From contig NZ_JAEQNA010000010.1 of the NCBI RefSeq assembly GCF_016722895.1, forward strand, positions 1-64,000: a DNA stretch of 64,000 bases, in the 5' to 3' direction. A model generated the notes under the pieces. That model was given only the letters and a program-made list of their open reading frames with translations. It was not told where the DNA came from and searched no databases. Both the position numbers and the translations under genes were made by a program. The stretch comes from Ramlibacter aurantiacus. Lineage in GTDB: Bacteria; Pseudomonadota; Gammaproteobacteria; Burkholderiales; Burkholderiaceae_C. Positions 19,768-32,894 of the stretch are shown one piece after another. The stretch's first letter is position 1; each line of letters starts with the position of its first letter.

Positions 19768-20625
19768 TCATTCGAACCTTCTCTCGCGCAGCCACTTGGT
19801 GGCGATCCACTTTTCACCGGCGATCACCGGCGCCCCGCCGTGCAGGGTGCGCGTGGACGGGTGCGGCCGCTCGTAGCTGAAGAACACGGCATGCCCGCGC
19901 TTGGGAGCCACCTCCAGCTGCACGTCGGGAAAGGTGGTGCCGCCGCCCTTCTCGGGCTCGGACAGGTACATGACGATGGTGGCCACCCGCTGCCCTCCCC
20001 GCTTGAGGATGGTGGGCGTGCCGGGCTCGACGGGGTCGAAGTAGTCGTAGTGCGGCTTGTATTCGGCGCCCGGGCGGTACTGCAGGATCTGCAGGCCCTC
20101 GCCGTTTTCGACCGGCCAGTTGACCAGGCGCGCCAGCCTCGCCTCGATGCGCGTGACCAGCGGGTTTTCGCCGCGCTGGAAGAACATGCCGTTGCTGGTG
20201 CGGTCGTCGTTGACTTCCTCGCCGCCGGTCTTGGTGGCCACGGTGAGCGAGCGGGCCAGGCGCGGCCGGGCCAGCCCGATCAGCTCGTCGCACTCCTCGT
20301 CGGACAGCAGGTCGCCGAAGACCACCACGCGCGGGTTGTTCATGGTCTGCAGCACGGTCACGCGCCGGTCGCCCGCGTCGAGGTAGAGCGGCGACTCCGC
20401 CACGCCCGGCTCGGGCACGGCCACCGCGGGCGGCAAGCCGTTGGCCGCGGCCTGCTGTTCGAGGTGGCCGCGCAGCGTGCTCTCCATCGCCTCGATGGCG
20501 ACGTCCTCGTTCCAGCCGGACGCCTTCATGGCCTTCAGGACGGCCTCGGCCGGCTGGCCGGCCTGGGCCTGGGCGATGATCCAGGTGCGCAGCTCGGGGG
20601 TGATGTGCTGGGTGGTGGCAGTCAT
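19768..20625 (-). CDS. 2OG-Fe(II) oxygenase, prolyl 4-hydroxylase-like
   Basis: A 285-residue dioxygenase with a P4H alpha-subunit-like catalytic domain. Iron ligands H192 and D194 (PHYDYFDP) and H262 (RTLHGGAPV) and the 2-oxoglutarate-binding K272 ([10 protein letters not shown]) are all present, as is RTSNGMFF at 142-149. An N-terminal helical segment of about 90 residues (UBA-like spacing) precedes it. Bacterial relatives hydroxylate proline in proteins such as EF-Tu, but the substrate here is unknown. It lies two bases downstream of yaaA and is probably cotranscribed. Confidence 0.88.
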   Translation of the reverse strand: MTATTQHITPELRTWIIAQAQAGQPAEAVLKAMKASGWNEDVAIEAMESTLRGHLEQQAAANGLPPAVAVPEPGVAESPLYLDAGDRRVTVLQTMNNPRVVVFGDLLSDEECDELIGLARPRLARSLTVATKTGGEEVNDDRTSNGMFFQRGENPLVTRIEARLARLVNWPVENGEGLQILQYRPGAEYKPHYDYFDPVEPGTPTILKRGGQRVATIVMYLSEPEKGGGTTFPDVQLEVAPKRGHAVFFSYERPHPSTRTLHGGAPVIAGEKWIATKWLRERRFE

Positions 20626-20627
20626 GC

Positions 20628-21410
20628 TCAATCTGTCTCCAATCTTCTGCGGAACACCAGGCGGTCCGGGTCGGACGCGGCCGCGTCGAACCCGTACCCG
20701 TCGAGGTCGAAGCCTTCGAGCTGGCGCGGCGTGAGCACGCGGTGCCGGATGGCGTAGCGGGCCATGAGACCCCGCGCCTTCTTGGCGAAGAAGCTGATGA
20801 TCTTGTACTGGCCCGACTTCCAGTCCTCGAAGACGCACTCGATCACTCGGGCTTTGAGCACCTTGCGGTCCACCGCCTTGAAGTACTCCTGCGAGGCGAG
20901 GTTCACCACCACCGGCGTCTTGTCCGCGGCCAGCTGCTGGTTGAGGCACTGCGCGATCTGCGGCCCCCAGAACTGGTAGAGATTGGAAGCGCCATCGACG
21001 GCGAGCGTGGTGCCCATCTCCAGCCGATAGGGTTGCATCCAGTCGAGCGGCCGCAGCACGCCGTAGAGACCGCTGAGGATGGCCACGTGCTGCTGGGCCC
21101 ACTCGAGGTCGGCCAAGGCCAGGCTGCGTGCGGCCAGGCCGTCGTACACGTCACCGTTGAAGGCCAGCACCGCCTGGCGCGAGTTGCGTGCCGAGAAGCG
21201 AGGGGACCAAGCCTCGTAGCGGGCCGCGTTCAGGGCCGCGAGGCTGTCGCTCAGGCTCATCAGCGAGGCGATCTCCGGCGGGCTCTTGCGACGCAGCACG
21301 CCGATCAGCTGTTCGGAGCGCGGCGTGAAGCGCGGGAGCGTATGGGGCAGTTCGGAAGGAACAGGTGTTTCGTAATCCAGCGACTTGGCCGGCGACAGCA
21401 GGAACAGCAT
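20628..21410 (-). CDS. yaaA: Peroxide stress protein YaaA (DUF328/UPF0246)
   Basis: A 260-residue YaaA, a DNA-binding protein that in E. coli lowers free iron and limits oxidative DNA damage during peroxide stress. Diagnostic parts are the N-terminal [35 protein letters not shown] and [13 protein letters not shown]. Length is normal. It is followed by a 2OG-Fe(II) oxygenase gene; an iron-related theme is plausible but not proven. Confidence 0.93.
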   Translation of the reverse strand: MLFLLSPAKSLDYETPVPSELPHTLPRFTPRSEQLIGVLRRKSPPEIASLMSLSDSLAALNAARYEAWSPRFSARNSRQAVLAFNGDVYDGLAARSLALADLEWAQQHVAILSGLYGVLRPLDWMQPYRLEMGTTLAVDGASNLYQFWGPQIAQCLNQQLAADKTPVVVNLASQEYFKAVDRKVLKARVIECVFEDWKSGQYKIISFFAKKARGLMARYAIRHRVLTPRQLEGFDLDGYGFDAAASDPDRLVFRRRLETD

Positions 21411-21431
21411 GCCGCGATTATCGAAGCTTCC

Positions 21432-21713
21432 TCAGCGGCGCCAGCCACCGGCCATCAGCCACTGCAGGGTGGCCATGACCCCCACGAGGGCCGCATAGGT
21501 GGCCATCTTGCCGTCGCGCCCGAAGACCCATAGGCCGCCCAGCAGCACCACCACGCCGACCGCGAAGCCGATGCCCGCCTGCACCCACCAGCGCATGGCG
21601 CGCACGGGCTGCAACCTCAGCAGCCAGCGCGAGGCCGTGGGCATGAGCAGGGCCAGGGCCAGGGCGGGGGCGACAAAGCCCGACAGATGCAGGAGCAGGT
21701 CGAGAAAACCCAT
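21432..21713 (-). CDS. Small membrane protein (93 aa) of unknown function
   Basis: About three predicted membrane helices ([56 protein letters not shown]) separated by short basic loops. I do not recognise a named family, though similar small proteins precede hemA in Comamonadaceae. Divergent from hemA with a 61-bp gap that holds the hemA -10 element. Confidence 0.75.
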   Translation of the reverse strand: MGFLDLLLHLSGFVAPALALALLMPTASRWLLRLQPVRAMRWWVQAGIGFAVGVVVLLGGLWVFGRDGKMATYAALVGVMATLQWLMAGGWRR

Positions 21714-21762
21714 GTCTTGGGGGTTCGTGCGGCAGCGCCGCCTTGGGGGGAGATGCGAATTT

Positions 21763-21768
21763 TATAAT
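21763..21768 (+). promoter_or_regulatory. Perfect -10 element (TATAAT) of hemA
   Basis: TATAAT ends six bases before the hemA ATG, placing the expected transcription start at or within a base or two of the A of ATG. No good -35 lies 16-18 bp upstream (GCCTTG at 17 bp; TTGGGG at 14 bp), and no Shine-Dalgarno lies in the short gap. Confidence 0.5.
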
Positions 21769-21774
21769 TCAGCC

Positions 21775-23046
21775 ATGGCAGTCTGGGCCCTCGGCATCAA
21801 CCACACGACCGCGCCGCTCGATCTGCGCGGTCGTTTCGCGTTCGCCATCGACCAGATCGCCCCCACCCTGCTGGCGCTGCGCGATTGCCTGCAGCAGCGC
21901 GCAGGCGAGCAGGCCGAGGCCGCCATCCTGTCCACCTGCAACCGCACCGAGATCTACTGCGCCGCCCACGGCCAGGTGCTGGAACCCACGGTGGAGTGGC
22001 TTGCGCAGTCGGGCGGCGTGTCGCCGGCGCTGCTGCGATCGCATGCCTATGTGCTGCAAGATGCCGGCGCGGCACGGCACGCTTTCCGGGTGGCCAGCGG
22101 CCTCGACTCGATGGTGCTGGGCGAGGCGCAGATCCTGGGCCAGCTGAAGGACGCGGTGCGCGTGGCCGACGAAGCAGGCGCCCTGGGCTCCACGCTCAAC
22201 CAGTTGTTCCAGCGCTCTTTCGCGGTGGCCAAGGAGGTGCGCACCGCCACCGAGATCGGCGCGCATTCGATCAGCATGTCGGCCGCGGCGGTGCGGCTGG
22301 CTGGCCAGCTCTTCGAAGACCTGAGCCGCATTCGCGTGCTGTTCGTGGGCGCTGGCGAGATGATCGAACTGGCGGCCACCCACTTCGCCGCGCGCAACCC
22401 GCAGTCGATCGCCATCGCCAATCGCACGCTCGAGCGGGGCGAGAAACTGGCTTCGCGTTTCGGCGGCGAGGTGATGCGCCTGGCCGACCTGCCGGGCCGG
22501 CTGCACGAGTTCGATGCGGTGATCAGCTCGACCGCTTCGCAGCTGCCCATCATCGGCCTGGGCGCGGTGGAGCGGGCGCTCAAGTTGCGCCGGCACCGGC
22601 CCATGTTCATGGTCGACCTGGCGGTGCCTCGCGACATCGAACCCGAGGTGAAAGCGCTCGAAGACGTGTACCTCTACACGGTCGACGACCTGGCGCATGT
22701 GGTGCAGACCGGCCAGGCGCACCGGCAAGCCGCGGTGGAACAGGCCGAGGCGATCGTCGATGCCGGCGTGCAGAGCTTCCTGCACTGGATGGACCAGCGC
22801 CAGAGCGTGCCCCTGATCCGCCAACTGCATGCGCAGACCGACGAGTGGCGCGCCGTCGAACTGGCCCGCGCCCGCCGGGCGCTGGCCCGCGGGGAGGACG
22901 TCGACGCCGTGATGGAGGCGCTCTCGCGCGGGCTGACGCAGAAGATGCTGCACGGCCCCTTGGCCGAACTGCACGCGGGCAACGCCGAGGCCCGTGAGCG
23001 CGCGGGCAACGCCATCCAGCATTTCTTCCTGCGCAAGGAGCGTTAG
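21775..23046 (+). CDS. hemA: Glutamyl-tRNA reductase
   Basis: First step of tetrapyrrole synthesis by the C5 route: glutamyl-tRNA to glutamate-1-semialdehyde using NADPH. The 423-residue protein has the catalytic C55 in [26 protein letters not shown] in the catalytic domain, and a Rossmann-type NADPH domain with [13 protein letters not shown]. Start ATG at 21775 gives the conserved [14 protein letters not shown]. The likely -10 box sits so close that a leaderless mRNA is possible. Followed by prfA, a common hemA-prfA-prmC order. Confidence 0.96.
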   Translation: MAVWALGINHTTAPLDLRGRFAFAIDQIAPTLLALRDCLQQRAGEQAEAAILSTCNRTEIYCAAHGQVLEPTVEWLAQSGGVSPALLRSHAYVLQDAGAARHAFRVASGLDSMVLGEAQILGQLKDAVRVADEAGALGSTLNQLFQRSFAVAKEVRTATEIGAHSISMSAAAVRLAGQLFEDLSRIRVLFVGAGEMIELAATHFAARNPQSIAIANRTLERGEKLASRFGGEVMRLADLPGRLHEFDAVISSTASQLPIIGLGAVERALKLRRHRPMFMVDLAVPRDIEPEVKALEDVYLYTVDDLAHVVQTGQAHRQAAVEQAEAIVDAGVQSFLHWMDQRQSVPLIRQLHAQTDEWRAVELARARRALARGEDVDAVMEALSRGLTQKMLHGPLAELHAGNAEARERAGNAIQHFFLRKER

Positions 23047-23149
23047 CGGCGCTCGCCGCTTCGCTGCGCCGTGCGGCCGGGGCCGTTCGGCACCCGCGCC
23101 GACGCTCGGCGCTTGCTCCGGTCAACGGCCTTCGGCCAGCTCCAACGCC

Positions 23150-24232
23150 ATGAAACCCTTCCTCCGCCAGCAACTCGAGCGCTACCCCGTCCGCCTGCAG
23201 GAGCTCGACTTTTTCCTGCAGCAGCCGGAGATGGCCCAGGACATGGAGCGCCTGCGTGACCTCACCCGCGAACACGCGGAGGTGAGCGAGGTCGCCCAGT
23301 TGTTCGAGCAGTACCGCCGTCGCGAGGCCGACCTGGCCGAGGCGCGCGAGTTGCTGGCGGACCCGGACATGGCCGACATGGCGCGCGACGAGGTCGCGAC
23401 CCTCGAGTCCGAGCTGCCCGCGCTCGAGGACCGCTTGCAACAGTTGCTGCTGCCGCGCGACCCCGACGACGTGCGCAACGCCTTCCTGGAGATCCGAGCC
23501 GGCACGGGCGGCGACGAGTCGGCCCTCTTCGCCGGCGACCTGCTGCGCATGTACACCCGCTACGCCGAGCGCCAGGGCTGGCGTTGCGAACTGGTGAGCC
23601 AGAGCGATGGCGAGGTGGGCGGGTTCAAGGAGGTGGTGGTGCGCGTGGTGGGCGACGGCGCCTACGGGCGGCTGAAGTTCGAGTCGGGCGGCCACCGGGT
23701 GCAGCGGGTGCCAGCCACGGAGACGCAGGGGCGCATCCACACCAGCGCCTGCACGGTGGCCGCACTGGCCGAACCGGACGAGGCGCAGGCGGTGCAGATC
23801 AATCCGGCGGACCTGCGCATCGACACCTTCCGCGCCTCGGGCGCCGGCGGCCAGCACATCAACAAGACCGACTCGGCCGTGCGCGTGACCCACCTGCCCA
23901 CCGGCATCGTGGCCGAGTGCCAGGACGACCGCTCGCAGCACCGCAACAAGGCCAAGGCGCTGCAGGTGCTGGCGGCCCGCATCCAGGAGGCCGAGCGGGC
24001 CGAACGAGCGGCGCGCGAGGCAGCGACGCGGAAGGGGCTGATCGGCAGTGGCGACCGCAGCGACCGCATCCGCACCTACAACTTCCCGCAGGGCCGCGTG
24101 ACGGACCACCGCATCAACCTCACCTTGTACAAGCTGGGCGCGGTGATGGAAGGTGAGCTGGACGAGTTGGTGGAGGGCCTGCTGCTGGCACGCAAGGCCG
24201 AGCAACTGGCCGAGCTGGAGGCGCGCGCTTGA
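23150..24232 (+). CDS. prfA: Peptide chain release factor 1
   Basis: Recognises UAA and UAG stop codons and triggers peptide release on the ribosome. The 360-residue protein has the codon-reading PAT in RVPATETQG and the catalytic GGQ at 233-235; Gln235 matches the E. coli position that is methylated by PrmC. The next gene encodes PrmC and its TTG start overlaps the prfA stop, linking the modifier to its substrate. A 103-bp gap separates it from hemA. Confidence 0.97.
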   Translation: MKPFLRQQLERYPVRLQELDFFLQQPEMAQDMERLRDLTREHAEVSEVAQLFEQYRRREADLAEARELLADPDMADMARDEVATLESELPALEDRLQQLLLPRDPDDVRNAFLEIRAGTGGDESALFAGDLLRMYTRYAERQGWRCELVSQSDGEVGGFKEVVVRVVGDGAYGRLKFESGGHRVQRVPATETQGRIHTSACTVAALAEPDEAQAVQINPADLRIDTFRASGAGGQHINKTDSAVRVTHLPTGIVAECQDDRSQHRNKAKALQVLAARIQEAERAERAAREAATRKGLIGSGDRSDRIRTYNFPQGRVTDHRINLTLYKLGAVMEGELDELVEGLLLARKAEQLAELEARA

Positions 24233-25065
24233 TCGAGGGCCTGGCCACCGTGGCGGGGCTGCTGCGTGAAGCTGCCACACGCGGGGTGGATCGGCTGGAC
24301 GCGCAACTGCTGCTGCTGCGGGCGCTCGGGCGTGACCCGCAGGATCGCGCGTGGCTGATCGCGCACGATGGCGACCCGGTGGCGGCGCCGGCGCACGCCG
24401 CGTTCGAGGCGCTGTGCGCGCGACGATCGCGGGGCGAGCCCGCGGCCTACCTCCTGGGCCGCAAGGAGTTCTTCGGCTTGCCGCTGCAGGTGGACGCTCG
24501 CGTGCTGGTGCCGCGGCCCGATACGGAGACGCTGGTCGAGTGGAGCCTGGAGGTGCTGTCCGGATGGGCGGCCCCGCGCGTGATCGACCTGGGCACCGGC
24601 AGTGGCGCGATCGCGCTGGCCATCAAGCACCGGCGGCCGGACGCGTGGGTGCAGGCGGTGGACCGAAGTGCCGAGGCGGTCGAGGTCGCAAGCGGCAACG
24701 CGGCACGGCTGGGCCTCGAGGTCCGGGTCGCCCAGGCGGACTGGCTCGAGGGCGCAGGAAGCGACTGGCAGCTGGTGGTGAGCAACCCGCCGTACGTGGA
24801 AGACGAGGATCCGCATCTGGCCGCGCTGGCCCACGAACCGCTCCAGGCCCTGGTCTCCGGTCCCGACGGGCTGCGCGACATCCGCGGCATCGTCGCGGCC
24901 GCGCCGGAGCACCTGGCGCGCGGCGGCTGGCTGCTGCTGGAGCACGGCTGGAACCAGGCCGAAGCGGTGCGGGAACTGCTGCGCGCGCGCGGGTTCACGC
25001 AGGTGACGAGCCGGCGCGACCTGGCCGGCATCGAACGCTGCAGCGGCGGACAGTGGAATGCCTGA
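24229..25065 (+). CDS. prmC: Release factor glutamine N5-methyltransferase
   Basis: Methylates the GGQ glutamine of RF1 and RF2 using SAM. The 278-residue protein has an N-terminal helical domain, motif [15 protein letters not shown] and the substrate-binding NPPY at 186-189. TTG start at 24229 overlaps the prfA TGA; no ATG would leave the N-terminal domain intact. Third of the hemA-prfA-prmC-grxD string. Confidence 0.95.
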   Translation: MIEGLATVAGLLREAATRGVDRLDAQLLLLRALGRDPQDRAWLIAHDGDPVAAPAHAAFEALCARRSRGEPAAYLLGRKEFFGLPLQVDARVLVPRPDTETLVEWSLEVLSGWAAPRVIDLGTGSGAIALAIKHRRPDAWVQAVDRSAEAVEVASGNAARLGLEVRVAQADWLEGAGSDWQLVVSNPPYVEDEDPHLAALAHEPLQALVSGPDGLRDIRGIVAAAPEHLARGGWLLLEHGWNQAEAVRELLRARGFTQVTSRRDLAGIERCSGGQWNA

Positions 25066-25120
25066 AGACCGATAATCCCCGGTTCGCCGCAGCGCGCGCC
25101 CGAGCCATTGAGGATCACGT

Positions 25121-25450
25121 ATGAACGACACCCAGCAACGCATCGACCAACTCGTGAAGAACAGCGAAGTCCTGCTGTTCATGAAGGGCAATGCCAGCTT
25201 CCCGATGTGCGGCTTCTCCGGCCGAGCCATCCAGATCCTCAAGGCCTGCGGCGTCGACCCGCGCAATGTCACCACCGTGAACGTGCTGGAAGACGATGCC
25301 ATCCGGCAAGGCATCAAGGAATACAGCAGCTGGCCCACCATTCCCCAGCTGTACGTGCGCGGCGAGTTCATCGGCGGCTCGGACATCATGATGGAGATGT
25401 ACGAGAGCGGCGAACTCCACCAGGTGCTGAAAGCACCGGGCACCCCGTAG
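25121..25450 (+). CDS. grxD: Monothiol glutaredoxin, Grx4 family
   Basis: A 109-residue class II glutaredoxin with the CGFS active site at 30-33 (PMCGFSG), WPTIPQLYV with the cis-Pro, and GGSDIMMEM for glutathione binding. CGFS glutaredoxins carry and hand over [2Fe-2S] clusters, partnering with BolA proteins, rather than reducing disulphides. Length is normal. 55 bp after prmC, same strand. Confidence 0.95.
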   Translation: MNDTQQRIDQLVKNSEVLLFMKGNASFPMCGFSGRAIQILKACGVDPRNVTTVNVLEDDAIRQGIKEYSSWPTIPQLYVRGEFIGGSDIMMEMYESGELHQVLKAPGTP

Positions 25451-25493
25451 CCCAAGAGCCGGCCGGGCGCCGCGCGAGACCACTGCACCGCGA

Positions 25494-25578
25494 CCGGCCC
25501 TTCCAGGCCCACCGCGGAACCGGCTTTGCCGGGCCACGGGTGGCCCCCTTCGGGGAGGCGCCGAAGGCGCTTCGGGGG
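25494..25578 (+). repeat. Dispersed GC-rich intergenic repeat, copy 3
   Basis: Reads CGGCCCTTCCAGGCCCACCG, GGAACCGGCTTTGCCGGGCC, GGTGGCCCCCTTCGGGGAGGC and GCGCCGAAGGCGCTTCGGGGG. It fills the gap after grxD and before the AAA ATPase gene. The last block forms GCGCC-GAA-GGCGC and could act as a terminator-like hairpin, although no T-run follows. Confidence 0.85.
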
Positions 25579-25683
25579 CACAGCATGTGGGAAAAATACC
25601 GACGTGCTTTTGAGCTTCCCCGGATTGCGGAGCTGGCACGCTCCATGCTGGAATGAAGACGTCCCCATGAGCAGGAGGTGTGG

Positions 25684-26682
25684 ATGTCGACCAACCCGCT
25701 GGTGCCCTGCGATGCCTCGAGCTTTCGCCTGCCCATTGCCAGTGTTCGCCGGGTCTTCCGACCCGAGGATGTCGAGCGCAAGCTCTGCAAGCTGCCTCCA
25801 CGTGAACACGAGAACTTGCGCACCACCTACGAGCGCATGCTGGAGCGGGGACCCGAACGCTTCCAGGTCAAGCCCAGTGCCGTCCCGGACATGAGCCAGC
25901 TCTACGAGCAGCTGCCCAACTTCACCGAGGCGCTCGACGACGTCAAGCGCCATGTCGCCCTCTCCCAGGACTGCCGCGATGGCCTGGAGGTCACGCCCAT
26001 GCTGCTGCTGGGCCCGCCCGGCATCGGCAAGACCCACTTCGCGCGCAAGCTGGCCGACCTGCTGGGCACCGGCATGTGCCTGGTGCCCATGAGCTCCATG
26101 ACGGCTGGCTGGCTGCTGTCGGGCGCCTCCTCACAATGGAAGGGGGCCAAGCCCGGCAAGGTGTTCGAGTCGATCGTGGACGGGCAGTACGCCAATCCGG
26201 TGATCGTGGTCGACGAGGTCGACAAGGCGGCCGCCGAGGCGCAATACGATCCGCTGGGCGCGCTGTACGGCCTGCTGGAGCACGACACGGCCGGCGCCTT
26301 CATGGACGAGTTCGCCGAGGTGGCCATCGACGCCAGCCAGGTCATCTGGATCATGACGGCCAATGACGAGCGCGCCATTCCGGAGCCCATCCTCAACCGC
26401 ATGAATGTGTTCGAGATCGACCCGCCGGACGTGGACGCCGCCCGGCAGATCGCGCGCAACCTGTACGTGTCGATCCGGCTCGACCACGGGTGGGGCCAGC
26501 GCTTCGATCCGGAGCCCTCGTCGGAGCTGCTCGATGTGCTGGCCGAGATGCCGCCACGGGAGATGCGGCGCGCGTTGATGACCGGGTTCGGCAATGCGCG
26601 CCTGGATGGCCGTGGCGAGGTCAGTCCCGATGACGTTCCCAGGCCGGGCAGCGGCAAGACCCGCATCGGCTTCCTGCAGTAG
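25684..26682 (+). CDS. AAA-family ATPase (Lon-like ATPase module without protease)
   Basis: A 332-residue AAA ATPase with Walker A GPPGIGKT at 110-117, Walker B VIVVDEVDK at 173-181, a sensor-1 IWIMTAND and a helical lid at the C-terminus. The P-loop context (MLLLGPPGIGKTHFARKLA) is closest to the ATPase part of Lon, but there is no Ser/Lys protease domain. A strong AGGAGG (25673-25678) lies five bases before the ATG at 25684. It could be a remodelling factor working with a separate partner; no such partner is adjacent, and the function is not known to me. Confidence 0.8.
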   Translation: MSTNPLVPCDASSFRLPIASVRRVFRPEDVERKLCKLPPREHENLRTTYERMLERGPERFQVKPSAVPDMSQLYEQLPNFTEALDDVKRHVALSQDCRDGLEVTPMLLLGPPGIGKTHFARKLADLLGTGMCLVPMSSMTAGWLLSGASSQWKGAKPGKVFESIVDGQYANPVIVVDEVDKAAAEAQYDPLGALYGLLEHDTAGAFMDEFAEVAIDASQVIWIMTANDERAIPEPILNRMNVFEIDPPDVDAARQIARNLYVSIRLDHGWGQRFDPEPSSELLDVLAEMPPREMRRALMTGFGNARLDGRGEVSPDDVPRPGSGKTRIGFLQ

Positions 26683-26703
26683 GCCGGTCGCGGCGGCCGT
26701 GCC

Positions 26704-27326
26704 TCAACCGGTGCGGGCGTCCCGCCAGGCCCACTGCTGGGCGGCCGCGAAGACGGCATTGGGGTAGGTCGGCTTGCCACGGCTGCCGTTGTAGCGGCCG
26801 AGGGCCAGGAACAGGTCACCGCGCTCGCGGTCGACGTAGTGCCGAAGGATGACGCAGCCAAAGCGCAGGTTGGTCTGCATGTGGAACAGCCGTGCCGGAT
26901 CGCCGTCCCCGATGAGGCGGCTCCAGAAGGGCATGACCTGCATGTAGCCGCGGGCCCCGGCCACGCTCACCGCGAACTTGCGAAACGCGCTCTCGACCTG
27001 GATCAGGCCCAGCACCAGCTGCGTGTCCAGGCCGGCGCGGCGGCTCTCGTACCAGACGGTCTGCAGGAATTCACGCCGCTCGTTGAAATCGCCCTTGCGA
27101 CGATACAGCCGAGCGCTCATGGCCTGCAGCCAGCGCAGATACGTCAACCGGGCTTCGGTGCTGGCGAATTCGGGCACCGGCGGCGCGGCATTGGCGATGG
27201 CCGAACTCAGGGCCGAGCGCACCGAATCGGCCAGCGGTTCTTCGAGCTGGCCAGCGCGAACCACACCGGACCAGGGCAGCAGCCCAAGGCCCGGCATCGC
27301 ACGCAGCAGCCAGCCCCTGCGCGAGA

Positions 27327-27330
<4 letters not shown>
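26704..27330 (-). CDS. Lytic transglycosylase (SLT domain), probably Tat-exported
   Basis: A 208-residue periplasmic peptidoglycan lytic transglycosylase. The catalytic Glu is E113 in [10 protein letters not shown], followed by [12 protein letters not shown] (125-136) and LALGRYNGS, the standard SLT motifs. The N-terminus [11 protein letters not shown] with a following hydrophobic stretch looks like a twin-arginine signal. GTG at 27330 overlaps the proS stop (GTGA), so it is coupled to proS. It cleaves glycan strands to give 1,6-anhydro ends. Confidence 0.88.
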
Positions 27331-29072
<1,742 letters not shown>

Positions 29073-29109
29073 CAGAGGGGAAACGGGGGGAGGTAAACGG
29101 CCGAGTCAT

Positions 29110-29139
29110 TTGGCTGGCGCCGGTGGCGGCGTGCATAAT
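29110..29139 (+). promoter_or_regulatory. Probable sigma-70 promoter of rppH
   Basis: TTGGCT (29110-29115) and CATAAT (29134-29139) separated by 18 bp in the divergent gap between proS and rppH. Transcription would begin about 20 bases before the rppH ATG. Confidence 0.55.
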
Positions 29140-29167
29140 GAACTCAGTTCAAGAATGGGGTTTGATT

Positions 29168-29812
29168 ATGCTTGACCGCGACGGCTTCAGGCCCAACGTC
29201 GGCATCATCCTGCTCAATCAGAAAAACCAGGTGTTCTGGGGCAAGCGCATACGCACCCACAGCTGGCAGTTCCCCCAAGGCGGCATCGATCGGGGCGAAA
29301 CGCCCGAGCAGGCGATGTACCGGGAACTCCATGAAGAGGTGGGCCTCCGGCCCGAGCATGTGCGCATCATCGCCCGCACCCGTGACTGGTTGCGCTACGA
29401 AGTGCCGGATCGCTACATTCGCCGCGACGCGCGCGGCCACTACAAGGGCCAGAAACAGATCTGGTATCTGTTGCAGTTGATGGGGCAGGACTGGAACCTC
29501 AACCTGCGTGCCACCAACCATCCTGAGTTCGACGCCTGGCGCTGGAACGATTACTGGGTGCCGCTCGACGTGGTGGTGGAGTTCAAGCGCGGTGTGTATG
29601 AAATGGCGCTGACCGAGCTTGCCCGGTTCATTCCCCGCAACGAGCACCATCGAAACCGCTACCTGCGTGGCGGCGTGCGAGGACGCGACGAGGCAAGTGC
29701 TGCGGCGTTCACGGCGCCCATGGAGTTCGAACTGCCGCCCGGCGCCACCTTCGAACCGGACCCGCAGGCCGGCTTGCACCAGAGGGTGCGCGGATCCCAG
29801 CGCACCGGCTAG
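29168..29812 (+). CDS. rppH: RNA pyrophosphohydrolase (Nudix)
   Basis: Removes pyrophosphate from 5'-triphosphorylated mRNA to start RNase E-dependent decay. The Nudix box is complete at 38-60 ([17 protein letters not shown] then HEEVGL). The N-terminus [17 protein letters not shown] and WQFPQGGI are typical of RppH. At 214 residues it is longer than the E. coli enzyme (176) because of a C-terminal tail of about 50 residues that is probably disordered. Divergent from proS. Confidence 0.93.
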   Translation: MLDRDGFRPNVGIILLNQKNQVFWGKRIRTHSWQFPQGGIDRGETPEQAMYRELHEEVGLRPEHVRIIARTRDWLRYEVPDRYIRRDARGHYKGQKQIWYLLQLMGQDWNLNLRATNHPEFDAWRWNDYWVPLDVVVEFKRGVYEMALTELARFIPRNEHHRNRYLRGGVRGRDEASAAAFTAPMEFELPPGATFEPDPQAGLHQRVRGSQRTG

Positions 29813-29844
29813 CCGCCTGGCGCCTTGCGGCGCCGGCCCGCCCT

Positions 29845-31002
29845 TCAGCGGGTCAGCACCAGGTTGGTTCGATCGATCATCTCGGGTTCCGCCACATAGC
29901 CCAGGAGCTTCTCGATCTCGGTCGACGCCCTGCGGCACAGAAGACGCGCTTCCGCGCTCGCATAGTTGGCCAGTCCGCGCGCGACCTCGACACCCGCCGC
30001 GTCGCGCACGGCGATGACATCGCCGCGGGAAAACTCTCCCTCGACGGCCACCATGCCGATCGGCAGCAGGCTCTTGCCGTCCTGGCGCAGCCGCGCGGCG
30101 GCCCCATCGTCCACCGTCACCGCCCCCCGCAGTTGGAGGTGATCGGCGATCCAGCGCTTGCGTGCCTGGCTCTTCTGGGTCGGGGCGACCAGCAGCGTGC
30201 CCACCAGGTCGCCGTCGAACAGGCGCAGCAACGCGTCGGGCTCGCGACCCCAGGCGATGACCGTCGACGCACCCGAACGTGCCGCGCGTTTGGCCGCGAG
30301 GATCTTGGTGATCATTCCACCCTTGCCGATGCTGGAGCCGGCACCGCCCGCCATCGCCTCCAGGGCCGGGTCGCCGGCGTGGGCTTCATGCACGAACTCG
30401 GCGGCCGGGTCCTTGCGGGGATCGGCCGTGTACAGGCCGAGTTGATCGGTGAGGATGACCAGCACGTCCGCCTCGATCAAGTTGGCGACCAAGGCGCCGA
30501 GCGTGTCGTTGTCGCCGAACTTGATCTCGTCGTTGACGACGGTGTCGTTCTCGTTGATCACCGGCAGCACACCCAAGCCCAGCAATGTGAGCAAGGTCGA
30601 GCGGGCGTTCAGGTAACGCTCCCGGTCGGCCAGGTCGGCGTGCGTGAGCAGCACCTGGGCCGAGCCGAGCCCGTGCTCTCGAAGCTTGGTTTCGTAGATG
30701 TGCGCAAGGCCCATTTGCCCGACGGCGGCCGCGGCCTGCAGTTCATGAAGCTCATGGGGCCTGGCGCTCCAGCCCAGGCGCTTCATGCCTTCGGCGATGG
30801 CGCCGCTGGACACCATGATGAGCTCTCGCCCCTGCGAGCACAGAACCGCCAGCTGCCGGCACCACTCACCGATGGCCTGCTCGTCGAGACCGCGACCTTC
30901 ATTGGTCACCAGGCTGGAGCCGACCTTGACGACGATGCGGCGCGCCGAACGCAGCAATTGGGCGCCGGCCGTATGGGTTTTATCCGGAATAGCTGAAGTC
31001 AT
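29845..31002 (-). CDS. proB: Glutamate 5-kinase
   Basis: First step of proline synthesis: ATP-dependent phosphorylation of glutamate. A 385-residue protein with an amino-acid kinase domain (VKVGSS at 25-30, [13 protein letters not shown]) and a C-terminal PUA domain, the long form that is usually feedback-inhibited by proline. ATG at 31002 was chosen because upstream residues do not fit the family. 34 bp downstream of obgE, same strand. Confidence 0.95.
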   Translation of the reverse strand: MTSAIPDKTHTAGAQLLRSARRIVVKVGSSLVTNEGRGLDEQAIGEWCRQLAVLCSQGRELIMVSSGAIAEGMKRLGWSARPHELHELQAAAAVGQMGLAHIYETKLREHGLGSAQVLLTHADLADRERYLNARSTLLTLLGLGVLPVINENDTVVNDEIKFGDNDTLGALVANLIEADVLVILTDQLGLYTADPRKDPAAEFVHEAHAGDPALEAMAGGAGSSIGKGGMITKILAAKRAARSGASTVIAWGREPDALLRLFDGDLVGTLLVAPTQKSQARKRWIADHLQLRGAVTVDDGAAARLRQDGKSLLPIGMVAVEGEFSRGDVIAVRDAAGVEVARGLANYASAEARLLCRRASTEIEKLLGYVAEPEMIDRTNLVLTR

Positions 31003-31036
31003 GTTCGAGCCGCTGGAGCCGACTGGCGGGTGAGGA

Positions 31037-32116
<1,080 letters not shown>

Positions 32117-32167
32117 CTAGGGAGGGTGAAGCGCGGCGCCTGCGCGCTGCACGAAATGCGAGCCTCA

Positions 32168-32197
32168 ACAAAAAAGCCCTGCGAGATTCGCAGGGCC
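32168..32197 (-). terminator. Rho-independent terminator after rpmA
   Basis: Read on the minus strand: a 9-bp stem GCCCTGCGA/TCGCAGGGC with a 3-nt loop, followed by a run of six T. It sits between rpmA and obgE, so ribosomal-protein transcription is at least partly cut off before obgE. Confidence 0.85.
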
Positions 32198-32219
32198 TTC
32201 GTGCCGGGCACGCCTGGGA

Positions 32220-32480
32220 TCAGGCCACCGGCGTGATGTTCACCATGTGCTTGTTCAGCCCACCCTTGACGGAGAAGGACACCTGGCCATCGACCAGGGC
32301 GAACAAGGTGTGGTCTTTGCCGATGCCCACGTTGGTTCCGGGATGGAACTTGGTGCCGCGCTGGCGAACGATGATCGAACCTGCGCTGATGAGCTCGCCG
32401 CCGAAGGCTTTCACGCCGAGCATCTTGGGCTTGGAATCGCGCCCGTTTCGCGTAGAGCCGCCGCCTTTTTTCTGTGCCAT
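32220..32480 (-). CDS. rpmA: 50S ribosomal protein L27
   Basis: An 86-residue ribosomal protein located near the peptidyl-transferase centre. The N-terminus [16 protein letters not shown] and [21 protein letters not shown] and [12 protein letters not shown] are the family signature. Nine bases after rplU, same transcript. Followed by an intrinsic terminator. Confidence 0.97.
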   Translation of the reverse strand: MAQKKGGGSTRNGRDSKPKMLGVKAFGGELISAGSIIVRQRGTKFHPGTNVGIGKDHTLFALVDGQVSFSVKGGLNKHMVNITPVA

Positions 32481-32489
32481 GTTTGCTCC

Positions 32490-32801
32490 TTAAGCGGCAA
32501 TGGCGCCGATTTGCAGTTCGGTGAACTGCTGGCGATGCCCCTGGCGCTTCTGGTAGTGCTTGCGTCGACGCATCTTGAAGATGCGGATCTTGTCGTGCTT
32601 GCCGTGCGACAGCACGGTAGCCTTCACAGACGCACCGGACACCAGGGGAGTTCCAACCTTGAGCTCACTGCCGTTTCCGACAGCCAGCACCTGGTCGATC
32701 ACGATCTCCTGGCCTACGTCCGCAGCAATCTGTTCTACTTTAATTTTTTCGCCGGAAGCAACGCGATACTGCTTGCCACCGGTTTTTATGACCGCGTACA
32801 T
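32490..32801 (-). CDS. rplU: 50S ribosomal protein L21
   Basis: A 103-residue ribosomal protein starting [18 protein letters not shown]; the C-terminal [21 protein letters not shown] is the RNA-binding part. ATG at 32801 gives the exact family N-terminus. First gene of rplU-rpmA, divergent from ispB, with an extended -10 promoter upstream. Confidence 0.97.
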   Translation of the reverse strand: MYAVIKTGGKQYRVASGEKIKVEQIAADVGQEIVIDQVLAVGNGSELKVGTPLVSGASVKATVLSHGKHDKIRIFKMRRRKHYQKRQGHRQQFTELQIGAIAA

Positions 32802-32855
32802 GAAAGACCTCTTGAGAGATACCCACTCGGGACGGATTTCCCAAGTGAGCCCGCG

Positions 32856-32864
32856 ACTATAGCA
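32856..32864 (-). promoter_or_regulatory. Extended -10 promoter of rplU-rpmA
   Basis: On the minus strand TGCTATAGT (TGn extended -10, TATAGT) lies about 55 bases before the rplU ATG. There is no clear -35 at standard spacing, consistent with an extended -10 type promoter. Confidence 0.5.
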
Positions 32865-32894
32865 TGCGCATCGTTTTGGCCTGCTGCTGAGCCA

